64,000 nt of DNA from assembly GCA_019459525.1 (NCBI GenBank), contig JAIBEY010000052.1, positions 1-64,000 of the forward strand, read 5' to 3'. Under the pieces are notes generated by a model. That model searched no databases. It was given only the letters and a program-made list of their open reading frames with translations, and was not told the origin of the DNA. Each line of letters starts with the position of its first letter. Position 1 is the first letter of the stretch. Shown here piece after piece: positions 46,068 to 56,284 of the stretch. The DNA comes from Prolixibacteraceae bacterium (GTDB lineage: Bacteria > Bacteroidota > Bacteroidia > Bacteroidales > Prolixibacteraceae). The position numbers were made by a program, and so were the translations under genes.

Positions 46068-48563
46068 ATGATAAAGCGATTTCTGTATCCGAAACAGTTG
46101 GGCTACTCTTTTCCCAAAAATAAAACACACCGGGTGGCGTTTTTTTTACTTTTACTTCTGCTGGTTTCTGGCCAGTTATGTGGAACTAACTACTATTTTT
46201 CGGCCAGCGGCGACGATTTGAAGAATATCGGGTTATCCGTTGCTTCGCCATGGAGAAGTCTTGAAAAACTAAACTTAGTCATGCTCCAACTTCAACCGGG
46301 CGACTCCGTTCTGTTTCGTAGAGGTGACGTTTTTGACGGGGAAATCAGGATTACGAGAAGCGGCACCAAACAATCCGCAATTTATTTTGGCGCTTATGGC
46401 AATGGAGCAAAACCTGTATTGAGTGGAACAACGAAGATTTCTGGATGGGAAAAAGCAGGACTCAACAAATGGGAGACGACATGCAATGCAAGTGTTGAAG
46501 AATTGACCAACTTATTTGTTAATGGGGACCAACAGCCACAGGGGCGGTGGCCAAATGTATCGGCGCCAAACAGAGGATACTTATTGGTTAAGTGGTCTTC
46601 AGAACGTAACAAGTTAAGCAGTCAATCGATTCCGGATGCCAGCCGGTGGCAAGGAGCTGAATTGGTGATTCGCAACCAACGATGGGTTTTAGACCGCGTG
46701 CCTGTTTTGGAAACCAGTGGCGATACGCTTACCGTTGAGCTTGTATCCTATAATATTAGTTCCGAATATGGATTTTTTGTTTGTAATCACCCCGCTACTC
46801 TTGACAAGAACGGGGAATGGTGTTTCAACAAAAAGACTAAAAAACTAACGCTTTATTCGGAGGCAAATCCTTCACTGTCTGTCATCGAAGCCTCTACGAT
46901 TGAAAGTTTGATTTCTTTTGAGAATCAGGATTTTATTGTTATTGAAAATTTGGTCTTACGGGGTGCATCGGCTATAGCTTTAACCGCGATGAACGCGAAA
47001 AATATCACCATCAGAAATACTGAGATTATTTATTCCGGAGCGAATGGAGTCCATTTCAAAAGCTGCAAAAATCCTGTTTTTGAATACAATAAAGTAACTG
47101 AAACCAACAATCAGGGGTTTATTTTTCAGGATTGCCATGGATCGGTGATCAGGCGGAATGAGATAAAAAATAACGGATTAATTGCCGGAATGGGAGCAAA
47201 TGGATCAAATTCATACAATGCAATGGTTGTTGAAGGCTCTTCAAATTTGATAGAGTACAATAAAATTGATAGCGTTGGATATATTCCTTTGCGATTCGAG
47301 GGCGATTCAGTCACGATGCGGTATAACCTGATCTCGAACTATTGCATGGTGAAAGATGATGGCGGTGGAATATATACCTGGGGATTCAGAGAAGGTTCTC
47401 CGTTTGTCGAGCGCAAGATTATTGGTAATATCGTACGAAATGCTATCGGAGCTGGTCATGGAACCAGCGATACAATGAGAGTATCATCGGAAGGAATTTA
47501 TATTGACGATGGAAGCACTAATGTTGAAATTGTTGGCAACACCGTGTATAATTGCGGCAACATTGGAATTTTTATCCATAACGCAAATCATATTCTGGTT
47601 CGGGATAACCTGGTATTTGATAATGGAACACAGCTACAGATGCTCTCTGCGGGTATGCCGGACTTTACTATCAGAGGTTGTGTTATTAAAAATAACATCT
47701 TCGTTTCCTGGACTTCAGCACAAAAAATAACCACTTTCCTGACAGACGAGCCGATGGAAAGTATTAAGCTGATGGGTTTAATTGACAGTAACTACTATTG
47801 CCGGCCTGCCGATCCGGAAATGATCATACACTGTTCCTATAAATGGGCTGGTAATGAAATTAATAAAACGTATTCCTTGAGCGAATGGAAACAGCAATAC
47901 GGATATGATCAAAATTCATTACCTGAACCGGTTAGGTTTCAATATAAAATAAATTCGCTGGGCGAGCCGCGTAAAATCACCTATGGATTTTATCATGAGG
48001 GCAAAGATACCTGGTACGATGAGAAATCGACCGGGGAAGGAAAGCGCAAAAAAGTAATAACAGATTTGACCGGGAGTTCATCTGGTTCTCAAAAGGGAAT
48101 GAATAAGTATCTGATTCTTGCCACGAACATTGAATTAAAGAAAGGCGAAGAGCGCAAATACCTGTTGCGTTTTGATACCAAAAGCGAAAAGTCAGGCGAA
48201 ATTATCAAAGCCAATTTCAAAACAAAAGATAACCAGATTGTATGCTCTAAGGAATTTCGGTTGAAACAGGACTTTCAGACGAACGAGCTGCTTTATGTTC
48301 CGGCCTTTGCCAACACTCCGTTCGAACGGGTAAATTTTGAATTCAGCGACCTACAGTCACCGGTTTGGATCAAGAATATATCTTTTCAGGAAGCTGATGT
48401 AATTCTCCCTAACCTGGAAGATCGTTTTCTTTTCGTCGTCAATGATTCTGAAATTTCACGAACAGTTCCGATTGCAAAAGGATTTATTGATGTGTCGGGA
48501 AAAGCGTCACGAAGTTCGGTGATACTAAAGCCTTATTCATCGGCTATATTTTTTAAAAAGTAA
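46068..48563 (+). CDS. Exported right-handed beta-helix protein, tandem paralog A
   Basis: 831 aa. A signal segment near residues 23-42 is followed by TNYYFSASGDDLKNIGLSVASPW, a common opening of exported beta-helix enzymes, then many helix turns (FIVIENLVLRGASAIALTAM, NVEIVGNTVYNCGNIGIFIHN). After about residue 570 a separate C-terminal module begins (YYCRPADPEMIIHCSY, YGFYHEGKDTWYDEKSTGEG, ERVNFEFSD), probably a beta-sandwich that binds carbohydrate. Paralog B starts 17 bases after the stop. GH141 and polysaccharide lyase families share this fold, but I cannot assign a family. Confidence 0.85.
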   Translation: MIKRFLYPKQLGYSFPKNKTHRVAFFLLLLLLVSGQLCGTNYYFSASGDDLKNIGLSVASPWRSLEKLNLVMLQLQPGDSVLFRRGDVFDGEIRITRSGTKQSAIYFGAYGNGAKPVLSGTTKISGWEKAGLNKWETTCNASVEELTNLFVNGDQQPQGRWPNVSAPNRGYLLVKWSSERNKLSSQSIPDASRWQGAELVIRNQRWVLDRVPVLETSGDTLTVELVSYNISSEYGFFVCNHPATLDKNGEWCFNKKTKKLTLYSEANPSLSVIEASTIESLISFENQDFIVIENLVLRGASAIALTAMNAKNITIRNTEIIYSGANGVHFKSCKNPVFEYNKVTETNNQGFIFQDCHGSVIRRNEIKNNGLIAGMGANGSNSYNAMVVEGSSNLIEYNKIDSVGYIPLRFEGDSVTMRYNLISNYCMVKDDGGGIYTWGFREGSPFVERKIIGNIVRNAIGAGHGTSDTMRVSSEGIYIDDGSTNVEIVGNTVYNCGNIGIFIHNANHILVRDNLVFDNGTQLQMLSAGMPDFTIRGCVIKNNIFVSWTSAQKITTFLTDEPMESIKLMGLIDSNYYCRPADPEMIIHCSYKWAGNEINKTYSLSEWKQQYGYDQNSLPEPVRFQYKINSLGEPRKITYGFYHEGKDTWYDEKSTGEGKRKKVITDLTGSSSGSQKGMNKYLILATNIELKKGEERKYLLRFDTKSEKSGEIIKANFKTKDNQIVCSKEFRLKQDFQTNELLYVPAFANTPFERVNFEFSDLQSPVWIKNISFQEADVILPNLEDRFLFVVNDSEISRTVPIAKGFIDVSGKASRSSVILKPYSSAIFFKK

Positions 48564-48579
48564 CCTATAACCTAAACCA

Positions 48580-51078
48580 ATGAATACTTCTATTCCATTT
48601 TATAACTATTGTCAGCCAATCAACATTCGGTTTTTTAAGTCAAAGGTGTTTCTCCGAACGATTACACTTGCCTTGTTTTTCCTGCTTCAAAGCTATGTCC
48701 ATGCAACCAGCTATTATTTTGCAACTAATGGTGATGACTCAAAAAACAATGGATTATCTGTCAGGTCTCCATGGAAAAGTCTCGAAAAGCTGAATGAGAT
48801 AATGATTAGCCTCCAACCGGGCGATTCATTACTTTTTTGCCGAGGTGATGTGTTTCAGGGAGAAGTACATATTACCCGAAGTGGAATCAGAAATTTTGAT
48901 ATTTACTTTGGTGCTTATGGTATTGGAGATAAGCCTGTTTTTGATGGAACTACGAAGGTTGATTCATGGAATACAGTTGGCCCTGATAAATGGGAATCTG
49001 CTAATGGCATTCGTCAGGAAAAACTCACCAATTTTTTTATCAACGGTCAAAAGCAAGCCATTGGGCGCTGGCCTAATAGAACTACGGCCAATCAAGGCTA
49101 TTTGTCAATGAAATGGGCTTCGGGCAGCACTCGTTTGAGCAGCAAATCGATTCCTGATGCTTCGGTTTGGCAGGGCGCCGATCTGGTGGTTCGCACAAAT
49201 CGTTGGCTACTCGATTGGTCGCCGATTGTTGAAACCAGTGGCGATACATTAACCATTCGTCCGTGTAGTTACGATATCGACCGTGAGTTTGGGTTTTTTA
49301 TTAAAAATCACCCCCAAACGCTCGACCGCCCAGGAGAATGGTATTTCAATCGGCAGTCGCAAAAAATCATGTTCTATTCAGCAAAAAATCCGGAATCGCT
49401 GGAAATAACTGTTCCCTGTATTGAAAGTTTGATTTCAATACAGGGACAGAAATACATCACCATCGAAAACCTGGTATTGAAAGGTTCGCTTGGCAATGCT
49501 CTGGTTACCGACCGTTCAGCAAATATTACCATTCGTAATTCTGAATTTGTTTATTCCGGTGAAAATGCTGTTCTGGCCTCGAAATGTTATAAAATATTGT
49601 TTGAAGGGAATACGGTGTTAGATGCAAATAATTTAGGAATTGAATTCCAATCGTGCAAAGGAACAGTTGTCAGACAGAATTCGATCAAAAATGTTGGAAT
49701 AAACCCTGCGGTAGGATCAAATGGTATTTCATTTATCGGCATTGGGATTGAAGGAGTTTCGAACCTGCTGGAATATAACCGGATTGACAGCATTGGTTAT
49801 ATTGGGTTGCGGTTCGATGGCGACTCGACCGTTGTTCGCTATAACGTTATTTCAAACACCAACATGGTGAAGGATGACGGCGGTGGTATTTATACCTGGA
49901 ATGGAGACCGCTGGACCAACGTCAGCCGCAAAATCATTGGGAACATCGTCTGGAACTCGCTGGGCGCGGGCTGCGGAACCAATGACTCGCTAAGCGTTTC
50001 GGCTGAGGGAATTTATATCGATGGCGGCAGCAACGATGTTGAAATAACCGGGAACACGGTGTATAATTGCGCCAACATCGGTCTGTTCATCAACAACGCG
50101 AGCAAAATCGTGGCCCGTAACAACCTGATATATAATTGTAAGTCGCTGCTTCAGGTTCGTGCCGAAGGCATGCCTTTGGGGGCAAATCGGATGAACGTAA
50201 TCAAAAACAACACATTCGTTGCCCGGACATCGTCTCAGCGGATTGGTAATTTCATTAGCGATGAGGGGGAAGAGGGAATAAAGCGGCTTGGAGTAATTGA
50301 CAGCAATTATTATTGCCGGCCAGCAGATCCGGATATGATCATGCACTGCTCCTATAAAACAGAAAGTTCTGACGTTCGTATAACGTATTCCTTAAAAGAA
50401 TGGCAAAAACAGTATGGTTTTGATCAGCATTCCAAAGCAGAACCTGTTCATTATCGTTACAAGATAAATTCGCTGGGCGCACCGCGGAAAGTTACCTATG
50501 GATTCTATCATGAGGGTAAAGACATTTGGTACGATGAAAAAATGATCAGGGAAGGGGAGCGCAAAAACGTAATTGCTGATTTGACCGGGAGTTCTGCCGG
50601 TTCGAAAAATGGAATGAATAAGTATCTGATTCTTTCAATGAACATTGATTTCAAGAAAGGCGAAGAACGGAAATACCTGTTGCGGTTTGATACCAAAGGT
50701 GAAAAGGCTGGCGAAGTTATCAAAGCCAATTTTAAAACCAGGGATAACCAAATTGTTTGTTCGAGAGAATTTCAGTTGAATTCTGATTTTCAGAGAAATG
50801 AGTTGCTCTATGTTCCGGCTTTTGCCAATATCCCGCACGAAAGGGTGAATTTCGAATTTAGCGATCCGAAATCAGCAGTTTGGATCAGGAATGTATCTTT
50901 TCAGGAGGTTGATGTAACTCTACCTGACCTTTATGATCGTTTTCAGCTTGTTGTAAATGATTCTGAAAGGCCTCGGACATTCCCGGCTAGAAATGGGTTC
51001 GTTGATGTGTCAGGAAAGGTTTCTGCGAAGGAGCTGGTTCTCCAACCATACTCGTCAACTATTCTTTTTAAAAAGTAA
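48580..51078 (+). CDS. Exported right-handed beta-helix protein, tandem paralog B
   Basis: 832 aa, same architecture as paralog A: TSYYFATNGDDSKNNGLSVRSPW at the start of the helix domain, helix turns to about 560, then the C-terminal module (YYCRPADPDMIMHCSY to YDRFQLVVNDSE). By eye the helix part is about half identical to A, while the last 250 residues are near 80 percent identical, and the DNA there also matches closely. This arose by tandem duplication, perhaps with later conversion of the 3' part. The two may cut different linkages while sharing one binding module. Confidence 0.85.
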   Translation: MNTSIPFYNYCQPINIRFFKSKVFLRTITLALFFLLQSYVHATSYYFATNGDDSKNNGLSVRSPWKSLEKLNEIMISLQPGDSLLFCRGDVFQGEVHITRSGIRNFDIYFGAYGIGDKPVFDGTTKVDSWNTVGPDKWESANGIRQEKLTNFFINGQKQAIGRWPNRTTANQGYLSMKWASGSTRLSSKSIPDASVWQGADLVVRTNRWLLDWSPIVETSGDTLTIRPCSYDIDREFGFFIKNHPQTLDRPGEWYFNRQSQKIMFYSAKNPESLEITVPCIESLISIQGQKYITIENLVLKGSLGNALVTDRSANITIRNSEFVYSGENAVLASKCYKILFEGNTVLDANNLGIEFQSCKGTVVRQNSIKNVGINPAVGSNGISFIGIGIEGVSNLLEYNRIDSIGYIGLRFDGDSTVVRYNVISNTNMVKDDGGGIYTWNGDRWTNVSRKIIGNIVWNSLGAGCGTNDSLSVSAEGIYIDGGSNDVEITGNTVYNCANIGLFINNASKIVARNNLIYNCKSLLQVRAEGMPLGANRMNVIKNNTFVARTSSQRIGNFISDEGEEGIKRLGVIDSNYYCRPADPDMIMHCSYKTESSDVRITYSLKEWQKQYGFDQHSKAEPVHYRYKINSLGAPRKVTYGFYHEGKDIWYDEKMIREGERKNVIADLTGSSAGSKNGMNKYLILSMNIDFKKGEERKYLLRFDTKGEKAGEVIKANFKTRDNQIVCSREFQLNSDFQRNELLYVPAFANIPHERVNFEFSDPKSAVWIRNVSFQEVDVTLPDLYDRFQLVVNDSERPRTFPARNGFVDVSGKVSAKELVLQPYSSTILFKK

Positions 51079-51093
51079 TCCTAAAATACGATT

Positions 51094-53529
51094 ATGAAAA
51101 AGGGAATTTGGAGTTTAGCGAAGTTTATAGTTCCGACATTTGTAACATTTCTGTTGATATCATCAGTAAACGGACAGTCAAAACCTGATCATAGTTTGGC
51201 ATCTTCGCTTCAGGAAAAGATGATCTGGAGCGGCAAAGACGATGGAAAATCAGGCTATACCGTTTTCAGAAAAACATTTGAAAAAGGCGATGTTGAGATA
51301 GCAACAATCAATCTTTTTGCCGATTCCCGATATATTTTGTGGATTAATGGAGTTGAAGCGTTGAGAGGTCCCTGCCGGTTCGATCCGGTTTCGCCTTCGT
51401 ACGATTCTGCTGATATTACTTCGTTACTTAAAAATGGGAAAAATGCCGTTGTGGTTATGGTAATGTCGCATGGAAGCAATGGCAAAACAATGAACCATCA
51501 TCCCGGGTTGACGGTCGGTCTGGAATTAAAAAAAAACGACCAAAAAATCGAAAAAATATGGACCGATAGTTCCTGGAAATGGAACAACCGCACCCGTTTT
51601 CTTCCCGCTGTTCAGTTGTGGGCCGATATGAGCGACCGGATTGATGCTCGTTTGGATGATGGCGATTGGACTCAGGCCGGTTATGATGATCAACGATGGT
51701 CAACATCGGTTTCGATAAATGGGAAAATGTGGGGCACACTAACTCCACGAGCTATTCCATATCTGACTAAAAATGAGATGGGGTGGATTCCTTTGAGCAA
51801 AAAGAACTTGCCTGTAGGTTTAAAATCAGGAGAATCCTGGATCATTAAAGCCAACGAAATGATTCAGGGTTATCCGATCGTCCGGTTCGAAGCAGAAGAA
51901 GGAGCTCAGGTTCAATTTGATTTTGGTTACATCGGCGATAGTACCAATGTAAAAGAAACATACGGTTCAACCTGTTTCTATACGGCCCACGGCGGAGATC
52001 AGACCTACATGCCAACTGATTCGTATGGGTTCAGGTATCTCAAAATTACGGTGCTGAGCGGAAGTATTTATGCCCCGCACAATGTGCTCCTGAAGCAGCT
52101 CCAACTGATTGACCGTCGGTATCCGTATGTTGAAGCGGGTAGTTTTGAATGTAACGATTCATTTCTGAATGATTTGTTTAAACGGTCGATTTTAACTACT
52201 AAATTAAATTGCGAGGATGGATATACCGATTGCGCCCTGCGCGAAAAAGTAGAATGGATGGGCGATGCCGCCCTGATTCAGTATCCGCTGACCCGAAGCA
52301 TATTTGCGGTTCTGGATATTAATGGCATTCACCGCAGCGACCATAAGCTGATGATTTCCATGCTCCGTCATATTGCCCAAAGCCAGAGCGACAGTGGGAT
52401 GTTTAAAGCCCATCATCCTTCAGACCGGTTCGATATTCATGCCTATATCGATGATTATTCGTGTCTTTGGGTACAGGCGTTGAGGCAGGTTTATGAATTT
52501 ACCGGAGATAAAACTCTGGTCAAAGAATTGTGGAACCCGCTAAAAAAGCAAATGAAATGGTTTGAGGATCATCGTTCAGCCAACGGTTTGGTTTATGGCC
52601 GTGAATTTACATTTTTTGATAATCCACTGGCTTATTGCTACTGTAATGGTGCAACTTTAAATGCCTATCTCTATAAGGCATTTGTCGATGCTTCCTGGCT
52701 GGCCACTGTGGTTGGGGATCTTCAAGCTGAAAAGCAATATAAACGGGATGCCGAACAGTTGGGCATCAGTTTTAATAAGTTGTTATGGATACCCTCGAAA
52801 CAGACCTATTCTTCCGGTATTTTCAAGGGGAAGCAACTGGCGCCAACCGCCCATGCTGCAATGATGGCGCTTAACCGCGGTGTTGTTCCTGAAAGCAGGA
52901 GGGTGCAGGTTCAGGAATATCTGGTTTCAAATTATAAAAATCGTGATGGGAAAAGAGCTGGTGGGGGGGTAATTCTTGATGAGTTTTTCAATTTTAATTT
53001 GCACACAAATGGCATTGAAACGCCCTATTGTTCGTTTTGGTTGCTCGAAGAACTTTTCAAAGTTAGAGCGGATCGGGCTGCATTGGACTTTATCCGTGAA
53101 AAGTGGGATTACATCCGTAGAGATACCGTGACAGGTACATTAACCGAATCGTTTGGAGGTGGCGATTTATGCCATAACAACGGAGCTATTCCCGCTTATT
53201 TTTTGAGTACAAAAGTTTTGGGCGTTTCAGAAAAGCTTCCGGTTGATTCAAAAATGATCGAGATTAAACCCATGTTTGGTGATTTGACGCGGGCTGAAGG
53301 AACGGTTGTGACCAATCACGGGCTGGTTCATGTCAAATGGGAAAAGCAAAGCGATGGACTGACTTTTACTATAGACATTCCTGAGGGAACACATGCTCAG
53401 GTAATATTGCCCTACCACAAATCCAGAAAAAAGATTCTTGTCAACAATAAGGAAGTTGCTTTCAAAGTCGATCATAATACTGTAAATTTTACTGTTCATA
53501 CAGATGTTACTGATGGAGTTTATCAGTGA
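51094..53529 (+). CDS. GH78-like alpha-L-rhamnosidase
   Basis: 811 aa, signal peptide ending near VNGQS. N-terminal carbohydrate-binding beta-domains (NLFADSRYILWINGVEALRGP), then the (alpha/alpha)6 catalytic domain: YTDCALREKVEWMGDAALIQYP near residue 378, AYIDDYSCLWVQAL, NGLVYGREFTFFDNP, a C-terminal beta-domain (GDLTRAEGTVVTNHGLVHVKW). GH78 enzymes usually have DCPxRxE in this block; here Ala replaces Pro, and the acid Glu candidate is kept. Rhamnosidase specificity is therefore likely but not certain. The start lies 15 bases after paralog B. Confidence 0.8.
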   Translation: MKKGIWSLAKFIVPTFVTFLLISSVNGQSKPDHSLASSLQEKMIWSGKDDGKSGYTVFRKTFEKGDVEIATINLFADSRYILWINGVEALRGPCRFDPVSPSYDSADITSLLKNGKNAVVVMVMSHGSNGKTMNHHPGLTVGLELKKNDQKIEKIWTDSSWKWNNRTRFLPAVQLWADMSDRIDARLDDGDWTQAGYDDQRWSTSVSINGKMWGTLTPRAIPYLTKNEMGWIPLSKKNLPVGLKSGESWIIKANEMIQGYPIVRFEAEEGAQVQFDFGYIGDSTNVKETYGSTCFYTAHGGDQTYMPTDSYGFRYLKITVLSGSIYAPHNVLLKQLQLIDRRYPYVEAGSFECNDSFLNDLFKRSILTTKLNCEDGYTDCALREKVEWMGDAALIQYPLTRSIFAVLDINGIHRSDHKLMISMLRHIAQSQSDSGMFKAHHPSDRFDIHAYIDDYSCLWVQALRQVYEFTGDKTLVKELWNPLKKQMKWFEDHRSANGLVYGREFTFFDNPLAYCYCNGATLNAYLYKAFVDASWLATVVGDLQAEKQYKRDAEQLGISFNKLLWIPSKQTYSSGIFKGKQLAPTAHAAMMALNRGVVPESRRVQVQEYLVSNYKNRDGKRAGGGVILDEFFNFNLHTNGIETPYCSFWLLEELFKVRADRAALDFIREKWDYIRRDTVTGTLTESFGGGDLCHNNGAIPAYFLSTKVLGVSEKLPVDSKMIEIKPMFGDLTRAEGTVVTNHGLVHVKWEKQSDGLTFTIDIPEGTHAQVILPYHKSRKKILVNNKEVAFKVDHNTVNFTVHTDVTDGVYQ

Positions 53530-53637
53530 TTGCTGTGATTAGCAATGTCAAAACGAAGCATATTTGAAGGTGTTAAGTAACAATGTAAGCAAATGGGAGT
53601 GCTGTTTAAGATGAGATTAACAATCAAATGGTCAATT

Positions 53638-56247
53638 ATGAAATATTTAAAGATCGAAATACACGGTAAGATCCTATCTAAATTTATCTTACTGGGTGCG
53701 ATGTTATGCTCCGTCTCATTGTATGGACATAAACCCAAACAAAAATTAGTTGCCGAATTTGACTGTACAAAAGACTACCCGGCCGAAACCTTTTTTTCAT
53801 ACGGAGATGTGCATGTTTCAGCGTCTTCAGCCGGACGATACCGCGAAGCCGAAGCTGTCCCGCTGTCGCGTTTCGGATACCGTTTTTCTGTTAAAAGTAT
53901 AGGCAAACCATACTTAGCGGTAGTCCGGTATCCCGATGACAAACGCCGGTTTATGTGTATGATGGACGGTACAACTTACGATATGACGATTGGCGTATTT
54001 ACCGGGGTCAACCAACCGATTACCAACAAAATGCTCGAAATTCAGAAGGTTTTCTGGCCCCGCTGGAACGACTGTAGCATTGTTTTTATGACCTGGAGCA
54101 ACGGAGAACCAGCAGCAGTTGCTGATGTCAAAATATATGAGTTGGACGAACTCCTGGCCTTGAAAATTGAAAACCCTGATAATCAGGTTCCAAAGCGTGA
54201 ATTGGGTTTACAATTTGAAGATCCCTGCGGAACTTCCTACAGTATGGGGGCCATCAACGATCAGGAATGGCTCGACCGGACTGCTGGTTACATGCGCTAC
54301 ACCGGCCAAAAACTGCTCACCTATCCGATCATCTGGTATCATGGACCAATTTACCCTTCAGAACGGGAACCATCCGGGTATTTTGGAGTGGTGGCTGGCC
54401 GCGACCGTAAATTATACAGTCGCTGGACGTCCCATCCTGAAGACTGGGTTTCTTCGTTGCTGAAAAAGTTTGAGAAAGAAGGCCTTGAATTTCAGGCCGC
54501 CTTAACACTCTTACGGTTGGGAAGCCTGATGCAGAATATGAATGTTGACCTCAATTCGATTAAAGGAGGGAAAGACACTTACAATAACATGCTGTGGAAC
54601 GATAATGTCCAGGCATCGGCGCAAGACTGGACCACAGAGTATAACGTTCAGAACTTCGAGAAAAAAGCCAACGGAACGCTGAAAGAGTGGGCTTACAATG
54701 AAAACGGAGGTCCTTATGGCAAAGGGGTAATGTTTAACCCGCTTCATCCTACGGTTCAAAAAGCCATATTGGGAATCATTCAGGAGATTGTGGATCGATA
54801 TGGTCAGTCACCAGCTTTCAAAGGTATTTCCATGAACATGTGGCATGCAACGATGACTTGGTTCTTTTCGTTGAAATCAGGCTACGACGATTATACAATT
54901 GGGCTTTTCGAAAAGGAAACAGGAATTGCCATCCCGGTTGACCCGAAAGCGCCTGATCGTTTTTCAAAACGTTATGAGTTCCTGACCAAAAATCATTCAG
55001 AGGTTTGGGTCAATTGGCGATGCAAGAAAATTAAGGAATTGCACCAACAGATGCGTGACATCATCGTCAAAGCCCGTCCCGACCTGCGTTTAACAATTAC
55101 GATGTGGACAGAAACGAGCATTCCGGGTTGGTTTGGGTTGCCGGAGAAACCTGAGCACCAGATTTTTGCACGTAAGTCGTTGTACGAACTCTACCGCGAA
55201 GGTGGCTTTGATGTTAACCTTTACAACAACGAACCAGGCATTGAAATTGATTATTCGATGGTTCCATCTCGCGACCGGGATGGCTGGGGAACATCGGGTA
55301 CTGAAATGCCTTTGGAAAAGACCAGTTCTTTCCGCGATCACGATTTTCTGGATCATACAACCTTATGTGCTGTTGGTAACCAGAAACATTCAGGGGCATT
55401 TATTTTTGATTCCTGGGTTGAAGCCTGGGGAAAGAACTCCTGGTTCCCCTGTGACCCCAATGACCAACAAGCGAAAGATTTAATAGTGATGAACGGCAAA
55501 CCGGCAGAAGGAATTTGCCGGATCAATTCAGAATATCCCAAAGATGATTTTTGGTGGGATTCACAGCTCCGTATTACACCGCCCTTTCAGGGCGGAAATC
55601 ATTATCTGGAATATTTTGCCCATGCACTGGCTGAACTCGACGCCTGCCGGATCACCAGGGGCGGTCTGTTCACCGATACCGGACATGCTGAGCTGATGCA
55701 AAATTTTGCCAAAGCCTATCGGGCCTTACCCGCAGAAAAATTCAAGACCGTTGGCGCTTCAACAGATCCGGTAGCCGTCAGGTCCTTGGTCAGTAATGGG
55801 AAACGCTATCTTTATCTGGTCAACCGCGAATACTATCCGGTAAAAATGAAATTGCAGTTCAACCAAAAATCAAATCACCTGACCGACCTGGCTTCCGGAG
55901 AATCCATTAAAGCTTCCGGAGAAATGGATCTGACTTTGGGACCATATGAACTGCGCTCATTTGGAATGTCACCGGAGTCTGAAGCAAATGGTTTTTCGGC
56001 AACCGTCCCATCCGAAATTATCTCACAACTGAATCAACAACTGGCAACAGCTAAGGTCGTCCTTGAAAATTTGAATAAAGCTAAAATTGATCTGCCAGTT
56101 GGCACGGGCAAATTACTCTCTGAAATAGAGATAGCATTAAATGAAGGTCGGTATGCCTGGGTGCGCCGGGCATTAGATAGTTATCCGGTGCGTAAAGCCG
56201 ATGAACTGATCCAGGTTTTATCATCAAATAGAAAAGCAACGAAATAA
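53638..56247 (+). CDS. Uncharacterised exported enzyme-like protein (869 aa)
   Basis: The ATG at 53638 gives a normal signal peptide (LSKFILLGAMLCSVSLYG); an upstream ATG at 53593 adds 15 residues. About 190 N-terminal residues look like a beta-domain. The central part has TIM-barrel-like strands: GQKLLTYPIIWYHG, GLEFQAALTLLR, SPAFKGISMNMWHATMTWF, DLRLTITMWTE, HSGAFIFDSWVEAWG. Acidic residues at strand ends are plausible catalysts. A C-terminal beta-domain and a helical tail (QQLATAKVVLENLNK) follow. I do not recognise a CAZy family; a new glycosidase is the simplest guess. Confidence 0.75.
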   Translation: MKYLKIEIHGKILSKFILLGAMLCSVSLYGHKPKQKLVAEFDCTKDYPAETFFSYGDVHVSASSAGRYREAEAVPLSRFGYRFSVKSIGKPYLAVVRYPDDKRRFMCMMDGTTYDMTIGVFTGVNQPITNKMLEIQKVFWPRWNDCSIVFMTWSNGEPAAVADVKIYELDELLALKIENPDNQVPKRELGLQFEDPCGTSYSMGAINDQEWLDRTAGYMRYTGQKLLTYPIIWYHGPIYPSEREPSGYFGVVAGRDRKLYSRWTSHPEDWVSSLLKKFEKEGLEFQAALTLLRLGSLMQNMNVDLNSIKGGKDTYNNMLWNDNVQASAQDWTTEYNVQNFEKKANGTLKEWAYNENGGPYGKGVMFNPLHPTVQKAILGIIQEIVDRYGQSPAFKGISMNMWHATMTWFFSLKSGYDDYTIGLFEKETGIAIPVDPKAPDRFSKRYEFLTKNHSEVWVNWRCKKIKELHQQMRDIIVKARPDLRLTITMWTETSIPGWFGLPEKPEHQIFARKSLYELYREGGFDVNLYNNEPGIEIDYSMVPSRDRDGWGTSGTEMPLEKTSSFRDHDFLDHTTLCAVGNQKHSGAFIFDSWVEAWGKNSWFPCDPNDQQAKDLIVMNGKPAEGICRINSEYPKDDFWWDSQLRITPPFQGGNHYLEYFAHALAELDACRITRGGLFTDTGHAELMQNFAKAYRALPAEKFKTVGASTDPVAVRSLVSNGKRYLYLVNREYYPVKMKLQFNQKSNHLTDLASGESIKASGEMDLTLGPYELRSFGMSPESEANGFSATVPSEIISQLNQQLATAKVVLENLNKAKIDLPVGTGKLLSEIEIALNEGRYAWVRRALDSYPVRKADELIQVLSSNRKATK

Positions 56248-56284
56248 CAGGTCATCTCCGGAAATGAAAACAGACAACTCACAC

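Noticed and set aside
46068-51078. Firm GH141 or polysaccharide lyase assignment
   Set aside because: The beta-helix fold is shared by many families and no family-specific catalytic residues could be identified by eye.
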